From CAWHMS01 sp963830495 (GTDB lineage: Bacteria > Actinomycetota > Actinomycetes > Propionibacteriales > Nocardioidaceae), in the NCBI GenBank assembly GCA_963830495.1, contig CAWHMS010000002.1, forward strand, positions 1,240,001-1,304,000: a stretch of 64,000 nt of DNA. Direction: 5' to 3'. Positions 43,470 to 51,035 of the stretch are shown here, in pieces. The position numbers and the translations under genes were made by a program. Below the pieces are notes generated by a model that was not told where the DNA came from, did no database searches, and worked only from the letters and a program-made list of their open reading frames with translations. Each line of letters begins with the position of its first letter. The stretch's first letter is position 1.

Positions 43470-44158
43470 CCGCGCCTTCGCACTGCAACCACCGTGAGTG
43501 CAGCCGCCGCGGCGGCAGCGCCGGCGCCGGCAAGGCGACCCGGCCCGGACCGGGCCCAAGCTGAGTCCTCCTCGGTGGCCGGGACCGCCCGGTCTGCGCC
43601 TGACTCGGGCGGCGCCGCGCGGTGGCTCGGAGGTAGGCCGGGGCCGCCCGGCGGGGCCAGGTCGCCGACGATCGGCTTGAGCCGAACCGGGCGGGGTCCG
43701 AAGTAGGGCAGCGGATCAAGGTAGACCTCGCCCTGGCGGAGACCGAGGTGCAGACACGGGTCCGGCCAGCAGTGTGAGCCCGTGACCGCGAGCGAACCAA
43801 GAGCAGTGCCCGCCGCCACCCGATCACCGACCTGGACCGACGGCGCCAGCGGCTCATAGGTGAGGCGCAGATCGCCGTACCTGACCACCACCACGCCGCG
43901 GCTCGCCACGCGACTGGCGAACGTGACAAGGCCGCCGGTCGCCGAGAGCACCGGCTGGCCAGATGAGCCGGCCAGGTCGATACCCCGATGGCCGGGCCCG
44001 TAGTCACTCCTGGGTGCTTCGAACGGGTGGACCAGTGCCGGCGCGGGTGCCAGCGGCCAGGGCCAGTGGGTGTCGGACGAGGCTTCCGCAGCCCGAGCCG
44101 ACAGGAGACAACCCACGAGGGCGACCAGGGCGACGATGAGGCGGAGTACGAAGATCAT
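43454..44158 (-). CDS. M23 family metallopeptidase-like protein, catalytic His residues missing
   Basis: 234 aa from the ATG at 44158, chosen because a signal peptide follows at once (FVLRLIVALVALVGCLLSARAAEA). LytM/M23 fold: GPGHRGIDLAGSSGQPV gives the zinc ligands His57 and Asp61. The HxH motif is CLHLGLRQG, so Cys135 replaces the first, catalytic His and His137 is the third ligand. The usual YxHL motif is TYEPLAP. A C-terminal hydrophobic helix (LAGAGAAAAAAALTVVAV) ending in Arg suggests membrane anchoring. Probably an envelope protein that binds rather than cuts peptidoglycan (inference). Opposite the rpsB operon, as in mycobacteria. Confidence 0.88.
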   Translation of the reverse strand: MIFVLRLIVALVALVGCLLSARAAEASSDTHWPWPLAPAPALVHPFEAPRSDYGPGHRGIDLAGSSGQPVLSATGGLVTFASRVASRGVVVVRYGDLRLTYEPLAPSVQVGDRVAAGTALGSLAVTGSHCWPDPCLHLGLRQGEVYLDPLPYFGPRPVRLKPIVGDLAPPGGPGLPPSHRAAPPESGADRAVPATEEDSAWARSGPGRLAGAGAAAAAAALTVVAVRRRGQARG

Positions 44159-44272
44159 CCACTCAGCGTGGGACGCGGACGGCGCCTCGTGCGGTGCCCA
44201 CATGAGGTTGGGGACAGCGGCCGGTCGGCTGTGGACCTGGGGACCGAGTCGTTGTCCGTCGTGCGATCGTCC

Positions 44273-44305
44273 TTGACTCACGTCACACTGCCCAGAACGG
44301 GCAGT
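44273..44305. repeat. Duplicated repeat end and small hairpin next to copy B
   Basis: TTGACTCACGTCACACTGCCC at 44273-44293 closely repeats the outer end of copy B (44308-44328), 35 bp away in the same direction. ACTGCCC (44287-44293) pairs with GGGCAGT (44299-44305) around a 5-nt loop. It looks like a solo or tandem end of the repeat family. Confidence 0.6.
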
Positions 44306-44306
44306 C

Positions 44307-44530
44307 GTTGACTCACGTCAAGCTGCCCGCGTGGGTCAGCGCCGGTCTGGCGTCTGGTGTGTCGAGTCTGGTGCGGGCATGCACCCGCCGTGTTGCGCCG
44401 ATCGTTCGAACTGGGGCAGCGGAATCGACAGATCCGCGCACAAGTAGGCCACCACGACGTCCGCCCACCGTGGCGCTCCAGAGTGGGCAGCGTCGACATC
44501 ACCCGACGCGGGCATCGTCGATGAGTCAAC
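44307..44530 (-). repeat. Copy B of the dispersed repeat with inverted ends (MITE-like)
   Basis: 224 bp, inverted relative to copy A (4151-4389). Its ends, GTTGACTCACGTCAAGCTG... at 44307 and ...GTCGATGAGTCAAC ending at 44530, share 9 perfect outer bases plus an inner GCCCGCGT block. The core 44349-44439 is about 92% identical to copy A. In the core hairpin a C in copy A is T in copy B, changing a G-C pair to a G-U wobble and so keeping a possible RNA stem. An ORF of about 60 codons (ATG at 44515 on the minus strand) crosses it but is broken in copy A. No target-site duplication seen. Confidence 0.8.
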
Positions 44531-44780
44531 GCGACGATTTCGGCCGTCGGGAGCCCGTCGACTACACTGCGGGCAGCGGCCCGTCTGTGCGGGCCGACTT
44601 CGCACGCCCACCTACCGCGGCCCTCACCGCGGGCGGGTGCCGAGGTCTCGACCGATCACCGTCGGCCGAGTGGTGTCCGCGTGAGCGTCAGGGTCCTGGC
44701 CACCAGGACGACCAACCGCAACCAGTGGTGGCTCGCCACCGCAGACCGGCGCCCGAACGGGGCGCCAGAGGAGGACTCAC
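44531..44780 (+). promoter_or_regulatory. rpsB promoter and ~200-nt leader
   Basis: TACACT at 44563-44568 is a good -10 candidate, giving a leader of about 200 nt before the rpsB ATG. The leader is GC-rich with several possible hairpins (for example around 44610-44640). Long leaders before rpsB often carry S2 feedback control, but I recognise no known motif. AGAGGAGGA precedes the ATG. Confidence 0.5.
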
Positions 44781-45797
44781 ATGGCTGTCGTGACCATGCG
44801 CCAGCTGCTCGAGAGTGGCGTTCACTTCGGACACCAGACGCGACGCTGGAACCCGAAGATGAAGCGCTACATCATGACCGAGCGCAACGGCATCTACATC
44901 ATCGACCTGCAGCAGTCGTTGGCCTACATCGACCGCAGCTACGGCTTCATCAAGGGCGCGGTCGCCTCCGGTGGCGCCGTCCTCTTCGTCGGCACCAAGA
45001 AGCAGGCTCAGGAAGCCATCGCCGAGCAGGCGAAGCGCGTCGGGATGCCCTACGTCAACCAGCGGTGGCTGGGCGGCATGCTGACCAACTTCCAGACCGT
45101 GCACCAGCGGATTCAGCGGCTCAAGGAGCTCGAGGAGATCAACTTCGACGACGTCGCCAGCTCCGGGCGCACCAAGAAGGAGCTCCTGCACATGCGCCGG
45201 GAGAAGGACAAGCTGGACCGCACGCTGGGCGGCATCCGGGACATGTCCCGCGTGCCTGCTGCGGTCTGGGTCGTCGACACCAACAAGGAGCACCTGGCCG
45301 TCGACGAGGCGCGCAAGCTCGGCATCCCGGTCATCGCGATCCTCGACAGCAACTGCGACCCCGACATGGTCGACTACCCGATCCCGGGAAACGACGACGC
45401 GATCCGCGCCGTCACGTTGCTGACCCGCGTGGTCGCCGACGCCGTCGCCGAGGGGCTGATGGCCCGCGCCGGCGTCAAGAGCGGCAACGAGGCGACCGGC
45501 GAGGAGCTCGGCGCCGAGGAGCCGTTGGCCGAGTGGGAGCGAGAGCTGCTCGAGGGCCAGACCAAGGGCACCCCCGAGGGCAGCACCTCCGAGGGCAGCA
45601 CCTCCGAGGGCAGCACCTCCGAGGGCAAGGCCGAAGGTGCCGCCGAGGAGACGACCCCGGCCGCGCAGGGCGCAGCCTCGGCTGAGCTCCCGACTCCCGA
45701 GGCCGCTGCCATCGACCCCGAGGTCGCGACCGAGGTGCCGGCCGAGGAGTCCACGCACACGGAGACCCCGCCGAAGGCGGTCGACGCTCAGTCCTGA
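44781..45797 (+). CDS. rpsB: 30S ribosomal protein S2 with long C-terminal tail
   Basis: 338 aa. Core 1-255: MRQLLESGVHFGHQTRRWNPKMK, ATKKQAQ-like FVGTKKQAQEAIAEQA, QRWLGGMLTNFQT, DTNKEHLAVDEARKLGIPVIAI and IPGNDDAIRAVTLL. The last 80 residues are low complexity: four tandem EGSTS-like blocks encoded by near-identical 15-bp units (about 45577-45625), then Ala/Pro/Glu-rich sequence. S2 binds late in 30S assembly. AGGAGGA 7 nt before the ATG. Followed by a hairpin and tsf, the universal order. Confidence 0.96.
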   Translation: MAVVTMRQLLESGVHFGHQTRRWNPKMKRYIMTERNGIYIIDLQQSLAYIDRSYGFIKGAVASGGAVLFVGTKKQAQEAIAEQAKRVGMPYVNQRWLGGMLTNFQTVHQRIQRLKELEEINFDDVASSGRTKKELLHMRREKDKLDRTLGGIRDMSRVPAAVWVVDTNKEHLAVDEARKLGIPVIAILDSNCDPDMVDYPIPGNDDAIRAVTLLTRVVADAVAEGLMARAGVKSGNEATGEELGAEEPLAEWERELLEGQTKGTPEGSTSEGSTSEGSTSEGKAEGAAEETTPAAQGAASAELPTPEAAAIDPEVATEVPAEESTHTETPPKAVDAQS

Positions 45798-45819
45798 CCT
45801 CTGGTCCCACCCGTACGTC

Positions 45820-45847
45820 GGCGCCGCCTCAGGCTGAGGCCGGCGCC
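45820..45847 (+). terminator. rpsB-tsf intergenic hairpin
   Basis: GGCGCCG (45820-45826) plus CCTCA pairs with TGAGG (45835-45839), a bulged C and CGGCGCC (45841-45847); the loop is 3 nt. A 12-bp stem without U-tract. It may act as a partial terminator that lowers tsf relative to rpsB. Confidence 0.65.
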
Positions 45848-45873
45848 TGCACCGACATTCACGAAGGATCGAC

Positions 45874-46692
45874 ATGGCTATCTCCGCCACAGATGTCAAG
45901 AAGCTCCGCGACGCCACCGGCGCGGGGATGATGGACGCCAAGAAGGCCCTGGAAGAGGCTGAGGGCGACTTCGACAAGGCCATCGAAGTGCTCCGGGTCA
46001 AGGGTGCCGCGAAGGCGCAGAAGCGCGGTGCCGAGCGCACCGCGTCGGCGGGTCTGGTCGCGAGCTCGGGCGGCGCCCTCGTCCAGATCAACTGCGAGAC
46101 CGACTTCGTCGCGAAGTCCGAGGGCTTCATCGCCCTGGCCGACGAGATCGCCGCCGCGGCCGACCAGGCCAAGGCGGTCGACGCCGAGGCGCTCGCAGAA
46201 GTGCCGCTCCCGAGCGGCCGCACCGTGGCCGAAGCCATCCAGGCTCTCGCTGCGGTGATCGGCGAGAAGCTCGAGCTCGGCCGGGTCGCCTACTTCGATG
46301 GCAAGGCGGCGACGTACCTCCATCGCCGGGCGAGCGACCTGCCGCCGGCGGTCGGCGTGCTGGTCGCCTTCGAGGGCACCGACGAGGCGGCAGCACGGGG
46401 CGCGGCCATGCAGATCGCGGCCATGCGACCGCAGTACGTCACCCGCGAGGAGATCCCCGCGGATGTCGTCGAGAAGGAGCGCGAGATCGCGGCAGCCACC
46501 GCCCGCGAGGAGGGCAAGCCCGAGCAGGCGCTGCCGAAGATCGTCGAGGGCCGGCTCAACGGCTTCTTCAAGGACGTCGTGCTGCTTGACCAGCCCTCGG
46601 TCCAGGACAGCAAGAAGAACGTGCAGGCGGTGCTGACCGAGGCCGGGGTCAGCGTCACCCGCTTTGCCCGCTTCGAGGTCGGCAGCGCGTAA
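45874..46692 (+). CDS. tsf: Elongation factor Ts
   Basis: 272 aa, ATG at 45874 with GAAGGA about 6 nt upstream. Recycles EF-Tu by exchanging GDP for GTP. N-terminal UBA-like domain (VKKLRDATGAGMMDAKKALEEAEGDFDKA), then the core with NCETDFVAKSEGF (EF-Tu contact) and the dimerisation part VVLLDQPSVQDSKKNV. Length normal. Confidence 0.97.
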   Translation: MAISATDVKKLRDATGAGMMDAKKALEEAEGDFDKAIEVLRVKGAAKAQKRGAERTASAGLVASSGGALVQINCETDFVAKSEGFIALADEIAAAADQAKAVDAEALAEVPLPSGRTVAEAIQALAAVIGEKLELGRVAYFDGKAATYLHRRASDLPPAVGVLVAFEGTDEAAARGAAMQIAAMRPQYVTREEIPADVVEKEREIAAATAREEGKPEQALPKIVEGRLNGFFKDVVLLDQPSVQDSKKNVQAVLTEAGVSVTRFARFEVGSA

Positions 46693-46735
46693 CCTGAACG
46701 CACCTTCGCACAACGACGCCGAGGAGGCCGGATTC

Positions 46736-47482
46736 GTGACACTGGACGAGACAGGGCACGACCCGGCCCCTTCGCAGTACAACAGGGTGCTTCTCAAGCT
46801 GTCCGGCGAGGTGTTCGGCGGCGGCAAGGTCGGCATCGACCCTGACGTCGTCGCAGGGATCGCTCGCGAGATCGCGGGCGTCGTCCGCGAAGGCGTGCAG
46901 ATCGCCGTCGTGACGGGCGGGGGCAACTTCTTCCGAGGCGCCGAGCTCCAGCAGCGCGGGATGGACCGCGCGCGAGCGGACTACATGGGCATGCTCGGGA
47001 TCGTGATGAACTGCCTGGCGCTGCAGGACTTCCTCGAGAAGCAGGGCATCGACACCCGGGTCCAGACCGCGATCACGATGGGTCAGGTGGCCGAGCCGTA
47101 CATCCCGCGGCGGGCGATCAGGCACATGGAGAAGGGCCGCGTCGTCATCTTCGGCGCGGGTGCCGGCATGCCGTTCTTCTCCACCGACACGGTCGCCGCG
47201 CAACGTGCCCTCGAGACCAAGTGCGACGTCATCTTGATGGGCAAGAACGGCGTTGATGGCGTCTACACCGCCGATCCGCGCAGCGACGAGACTGCGACCA
47301 AGCTCGATCGCCTCACCTACGATGACGCCCTGCGTCGCGGGCTGCGGGTTGCGGATGCGACGGCATTCGCTCTGTGCATGGAGAACAAGATGCCGATGAT
47401 CGTCTTCGGCATGCAGGACGAGGGAGCCATCAGCCGCATCGTCCGGGGTGAGAAGATCGGGACGTACGTCGGTGCGGCATGA
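46736..47482 (+). CDS. pyrH: UMP kinase
   Basis: 248 aa from the GTG at 46736 with GAGGAGG about 8 nt upstream; the frame extends back into tsf but without similarity. Phosphorylates UMP to UDP; hexameric, amino-acid-kinase fold. Seen: YNRVLLKLSGEVFGGG, IAVVTGGGNFFRGAE, RADYMGMLGIVMNCLALQD, FGAGAGMPFFSTDTVA and ILMGKNGVDGVYTADP. frr follows after 68 bp. Confidence 0.96.
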   Translation: MTLDETGHDPAPSQYNRVLLKLSGEVFGGGKVGIDPDVVAGIAREIAGVVREGVQIAVVTGGGNFFRGAELQQRGMDRARADYMGMLGIVMNCLALQDFLEKQGIDTRVQTAITMGQVAEPYIPRRAIRHMEKGRVVIFGAGAGMPFFSTDTVAAQRALETKCDVILMGKNGVDGVYTADPRSDETATKLDRLTYDDALRRGLRVADATAFALCMENKMPMIVFGMQDEGAISRIVRGEKIGTYVGAA

Positions 47483-47550
47483 CGGCCGGCGACGCGACAG
47501 ACGAGTCGTCGCAGAGACCTGCGGCCTGGTGAGGGACAGAGGAGTCCGTG

Positions 47551-48108
47551 GTGATTGACGCAACCCTGCGCGAAGCCGACCAGAAGATGAACCAATCGGT
47601 TGAGGTCGCGCGCGACGACTTCGCCTCGATCCGTACCGGCCGCGCGCATCCGGCGATGTTCTCCAAGCTGACGGCGGACTACTACGGCTCGCCGACCCCC
47701 ATCCAGCAGCTGGCGTCGTTCCACAACCCCGAGCCGCGCGTCGTCACGATCAATGCCTACGACCGGCAGGCACTGGCCGCCATCGAGCGGGCGATCCGCG
47801 ACTCCGACCTCGGCGTCAACCCCACCAACAACGGCGACGTGCTGCGGGTCGTGATGCCCGAGCTCACCGAGGAGCGGCGCAAGGAGTACATCAAGCTGGC
47901 CCGGACCAAGGCCGAGGACGGCAAGGTCTCCATCCGCAACGTACGTCGGCACGCCAAGCAGACCCTTGAGCGCGCGCTCAAGGAGGGCGACCTCAGCGAG
48001 GACGAGGTGACCGGAGCCGAGAAGCGGCTGGACGCCATGACGAAGAAGCACGTCGATCAGGTCGACGAGCTGCTGAAGAACAAGGAATCCGAGCTCATCG
48101 AGGTCTGA
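47551..48108 (+). CDS. frr: Ribosome recycling factor
   Basis: 185 aa from the GTG at 47551; the GTG directly before it is also in frame, but GAGGAG is better spaced (6 nt) for 47551 and the product then begins VIDATLREADQKM, as usual. Splits post-termination ribosomes with EF-G. Seen: SIRTGRAHPAMFSKL, YYGSPTPIQQLAS, LGVNPTNNGDVLRVVMPELTEERRKEYIKLA and the C-terminal helix. Normal length. Confidence 0.97.
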   Translation: MIDATLREADQKMNQSVEVARDDFASIRTGRAHPAMFSKLTADYYGSPTPIQQLASFHNPEPRVVTINAYDRQALAAIERAIRDSDLGVNPTNNGDVLRVVMPELTEERRKEYIKLARTKAEDGKVSIRNVRRHAKQTLERALKEGDLSEDEVTGAEKRLDAMTKKHVDQVDELLKNKESELIEV

Positions 48109-48115
48109 CAGCTCG

Positions 48116-48958
48116 ATGACCACCCCTTCCGCACCGGCCGCAAGGACCAGCCGGGCCGGCCGCGACCTGCCCGCGGCGATCATCGTGGCGGTGTTGCTGA
48201 TCGCCCTGATCGTCGGATCGCTGGCCTTCGTCAAGGACCTTTTCCTGGTCCTCGTCTCCGCCGCCATCGTGGTGGCCCTGTGGGAGCTCGGCAGGGCCCT
48301 GGCCACGAACGGCACCTGGTTGCCGATGCCACCGATGGCGGTAGGCACCGTCGGCATGATCGTGGGCGCCTACTACGGCGGACCCGATGTGCTGGTCGTC
48401 GTGCTCGCCGGGACGGCGTTGACCTGTGTGCTGTGGCGGATGCCTCGCGGCCAGGACGGGTTCGTCCGTGACGTCACCGCCACGTTCTTCTGCTTGCTCT
48501 ACGCGCCGTTCCTCGCGAGCTTCGTGGCGCTGCTGCTGGCGCCGGACGACGGTGTGAGCCGAGTGCTGACCTTCATCGCGGTGACGGTCGCGTCGGACGT
48601 GGGCGGCTACGCCGTCGGCGTACTGTTCGGCAGGCACCCAATGGCCCCCGTGATCAGCCCGAAGAAGTCGTGGGAGGGCTTCGCGGGATCGGTGCTCAGC
48701 TCGATGGCCGTCGGAGTCGCCTGCGTGGTGTGGCTGCTGGACGGGGTGTGGTGGGTCGGTCTCGTGCTCGGCGCGATCGTCGCCGTCGCCGCCACCCTCG
48801 GCGACCTGACCGAGTCGCTGATCAAGCGCGATCTCGGGATCAAGGACATGAGCAACATCCTGCCCGGCCACGGCGGCATCATGGACCGGCTGGACTCGTT
48901 GCTGGCGACCGTGTCCGTCGCCTGGCTGGTGCTCTACTTCCTGTTGCCGGCGGTCTGA
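48116..48958 (+). CDS. cdsA: Phosphatidate cytidylyltransferase
   Basis: 280 aa, ATG 7 bp after frr. Integral membrane enzyme making CDP-diacylglycerol for phospholipids. About 8 membrane helices, with the family signature near the C-terminus: SPKKSWEGFAGS, GDLTESLIKRDLGIKDMS and LPGHGGIMDRLDSL (metal-binding Asp). The pyrH-frr-cdsA order is conserved. Ends 11 bp before the convergent sortase gene. Confidence 0.95.
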   Translation: MTTPSAPAARTSRAGRDLPAAIIVAVLLIALIVGSLAFVKDLFLVLVSAAIVVALWELGRALATNGTWLPMPPMAVGTVGMIVGAYYGGPDVLVVVLAGTALTCVLWRMPRGQDGFVRDVTATFFCLLYAPFLASFVALLLAPDDGVSRVLTFIAVTVASDVGGYAVGVLFGRHPMAPVISPKKSWEGFAGSVLSSMAVGVACVVWLLDGVWWVGLVLGAIVAVAATLGDLTESLIKRDLGIKDMSNILPGHGGIMDRLDSLLATVSVAWLVLYFLLPAV

Positions 48959-48969
48959 GGTCGGCAGCG

Positions 48970-49668
48970 TTACGACGCCAGCGGGCGTGGGTCGGTGGCG
49001 ATGACCACCTGGTTGCTCAGGTAGGCGCTCCCGTTCCAGTCGTCGCAGGTCACCAGCGCGACTCGGCCGGGTACGTCGGATGCGAACACTGTCGCTGCTT
49101 CTTGAGCCAGGGCGCCCTTGTCGTACTCAGTGACGGTGTCGACGACGTACTCCAGATCGCGGCCGCGGCGTTCGATGACGACGCGTTCACCGGCCTGGAG
49201 CTCGCCGAGCTCGTCGAAGGCGCCGCCGCCGGTGTGCACGGTGTGCCCGATGACGATGGCTGTGCCCTGCGCGCTGCCGGGCATCGGTCCGTCGGCCCAC
49301 CAACCCACGGTCGTGAAGTCCGACGGCGGCACCAGACTCGAGCCGGTTGCCTCGATCGCCGAGACGGAGGTGTCGACACCGAGCCGGTCGATCCGGACAC
49401 CGGTCGGCCGGCCCGCCGTGACGCGCGAGGAGGGTGATGGCTCGTCGGCGTCATGGTGCCGGTGGCGGGTGTCGGCGCCGGCGCGGGATGGGGTCTCGGG
49501 TTCTGTGGTCCCGGCGCTGCTGGACTGAGGCGTCGCGTGTCGGTCGGCTGCGCCGGCGGTCGGCGGCTGCGTCGGTGTCTCGTCTGCCGAGCCGGTCGCC
49601 GTCAGGGCACCGAGTCCCAGGCCTAGGCCACCGATCACCGCGACGACCGCGGCGGCCTTACTCCGCAC
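48970..49668 (-). CDS. Class F-like sortase
   Basis: 232 aa. Cleaves a sorting signal and attaches the protein to the cell wall. N-terminal membrane segment (AAAVVAVIGGLGLGLGAL), a Thr/Ser/His-rich linker to about residue 85, then the sortase barrel: catalytic His142 in VIGHTVHTGGGAFDEL and Cys208 in ALVTCDDWNG. The third residue, normally Arg a few positions after Cys in a YRxN pattern, is here YLSN (Leu217). It overlaps the surface-protein gene by 11 bp, so the two are translated together and the surface protein is the likely substrate. Confidence 0.88.
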   Translation of the reverse strand: MRSKAAAVVAVIGGLGLGLGALTATGSADETPTQPPTAGAADRHATPQSSSAGTTEPETPSRAGADTRHRHHDADEPSPSSRVTAGRPTGVRIDRLGVDTSVSAIEATGSSLVPPSDFTTVGWWADGPMPGSAQGTAIVIGHTVHTGGGAFDELGELQAGERVVIERRGRDLEYVVDTVTEYDKGALAQEAATVFASDVPGRVALVTCDDWNGSAYLSNQVVIATDPRPLAS

Positions 49669-50764
49669 GGCGAGAACGGTGGCGCAGCAGAGCGGTCAGA
49701 CCGGCTCCGGCCATGCCCAGCCCGGCTGCCACGCCGGCGAGGGCGAGCGGGCTGCGGCTCCCGTCGCTCGGGGATCCGGACGACGTGGCTGCGGCGCCCT
49801 CGACCCCGGCGGCGAAGTCCGTCGGCAGTGCTGCGTCGGGGGTGCCCCCCTTGGCCGGCTCCTGCTCGCTGGGGCCGGTGCCGGGGGAGTGGTCGGTCGA
49901 CGTACCCGGTGCCGCACTCGAGGTCGGTGCCACACTGCTCGGCACGGAGGAGGTCTCGGTGGGCAGGGTCTCGGTCGGCTCGGTCTCGGTGGGCTGAGTC
50001 TCGGTCGGCTCGGTCTCGGTGGGCAGGGTCTCGGTCGGCTCGGTATCGGTGGGCAGGGTCTCGGTCGGCTCGGTCTCCGTGGGCAGGGTCTCGGTCGGCT
50101 CGGTTTCGGTGGGCAGGGTCTCGGTCGGCTCGGTCTCCGTGGGGAGGGTCTCAGTGGGCTGGGTTTCCGTCGGCTGAGTCTCGGTCGGCTCGGTCTCCGT
50201 GGGGAGGGTCTCAGTGGGCTGGGTTTCGGTCGGCTCGGTCTCCGTGGGGAGGGTCTCAGTGGGCTGGGTTTCGGTCGGCTCGGTTTCGGTCGGCTCGGTC
50301 TCGGTGGGCTGCGTCTCGGTGGGCTGCGTCTCGGTCGGAGTCGTCTCTGTTGGAGTCGTGCCCGGCGTGCAGTGCGAGATCGTCAGCACCGGCCGGCCGC
50401 CCTTGTCGAGCGACGTCCACGTCACGTCGGCGCTCGGATTGCTGGCATAACCCGGGGTGTCGGCGTACCACGAGCCGCCGCCGTTCTGTGTCATCGGGTA
50501 GTCGACGCCGTTGACGGTGAGGACAGGAGTCGGGGCAGCCTTGCCGGTGAAGATCCAGTGCAGCGACCCTCCCGTGCAGGGCAGGTTGTCGGCACCATTG
50601 CCCACCCACGGGGTTTGGCTCGAGGCGGCAGAGCTGACCACCGATCCGGCCGACGAGGCGGCAGGCCCGGCCGCGGCGACTGCCGGGACGGAGAGAAAGA
50701 ACACGGCACTGCCGACCGCAGTCAAGGCGGCGCCAGCGGTCCTCGCGGCGAACAAGCGGTTCAT
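49658..50764 (-). CDS. PTET-repeat surface protein, likely sortase substrate
   Basis: 368 aa. Signal peptide (MNRLFAARTAGAALTAVGSAVFFLSVPAVAAA), then a short globular part (about 45-130) with two cysteines (NLPCTGGSLHWIF and LTISHCTPG) that could form a disulfide. Residues about 137-271 are 27 tandem xPTET pentapeptides (x = T, Q, E or L). A Ser/Pro linker leads to a C-terminal helix (LALAGVAAGLGMAGAGLTAL) and RHRSRRAE, the layout of a wall-sorted protein. No LPXTG is present; LPTDF at about residue 316 is the nearest. CGGAGG precedes the ATG. Likely a wall-exposed stalk. Confidence 0.85.
   Translation of the reverse strand: MNRLFAARTAGAALTAVGSAVFFLSVPAVAAAGPAASSAGSVVSSAASSQTPWVGNGADNLPCTGGSLHWIFTGKAAPTPVLTVNGVDYPMTQNGGGSWYADTPGYASNPSADVTWTSLDKGGRPVLTISHCTPGTTPTETTPTETQPTETQPTETEPTETEPTETQPTETLPTETEPTETQPTETLPTETEPTETQPTETQPTETLPTETEPTETLPTETEPTETLPTETEPTETLPTDTEPTETLPTETEPTETQPTETEPTETLPTETSSVPSSVAPTSSAAPGTSTDHSPGTGPSEQEPAKGGTPDAALPTDFAAGVEGAAATSSGSPSDGSRSPLALAGVAAGLGMAGAGLTALLRHRSRRAE
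49952..50356 (-). repeat. 27 tandem 15-bp units encoding xPTET
   Basis: 405 bp of in-frame 15-bp repeats inside the surface-protein gene. Higher-order blocks (alternating E/L and E/Q units) are also repeated. Unit length is a multiple of three, so gain or loss of units changes stalk length without breaking the frame. The opposite strand reads as long Gly/Leu/Arg ORFs, which are shadows. Confidence 0.95.
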
Positions 50765-51035
50765 GGAAACGGTAACCTCCGAAAAGTACTGCGCGGCCCT
50801 AGTGCGTTATTCATGGCATCGAGGGAAATGAGTGCTAGCTGCACACCCAACTGCTGAAGAGACGGTGCGGGGCGCAACTTCTGATGCGGGTGTGACGTAG
50901 TTATCACGCCTGGGACGCCGTTGCTGACTCAGCGTGATGAATTGCTCTCACAGCGTGGCGAGGAGGCAATTGAAGGCCGAAAACACCACAAAATGCGATC
51001 TCGCAATGACAGAAGTCACCGGTGCGTAGGGCTCG
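50765..51035. other. AT-richer intergenic region, no gene
   Basis: 271 bp between the surface-protein start and the end of the hydrolase gene. It is clearly less GC-rich than its surroundings (stretches such as AATTGAAGG and AAAACACCACAAAATG), suggesting foreign or relaxed sequence. The promoter of the surface-protein/sortase pair should lie in the first 100 bp (GAATAA or TACTTT on the minus strand). No RNA gene recognised. Confidence 0.5.

Noticed and set aside
49952..50356. CRISPR-like regular repeats
   Set aside because: 15-bp units without spacers, in frame and coding; no cas genes.
50199..50450. Plus-strand Val/Ser/Gly repeat ORF
   Set aside because: Another shadow frame of the same repeat tract.
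49679..50857. 392-codon plus-strand ORF with Gly/Leu/Arg repeats
   Set aside because: Opposite strand of the PTET repeats; no start signal, and the minus strand gives a signal peptide and anchor.
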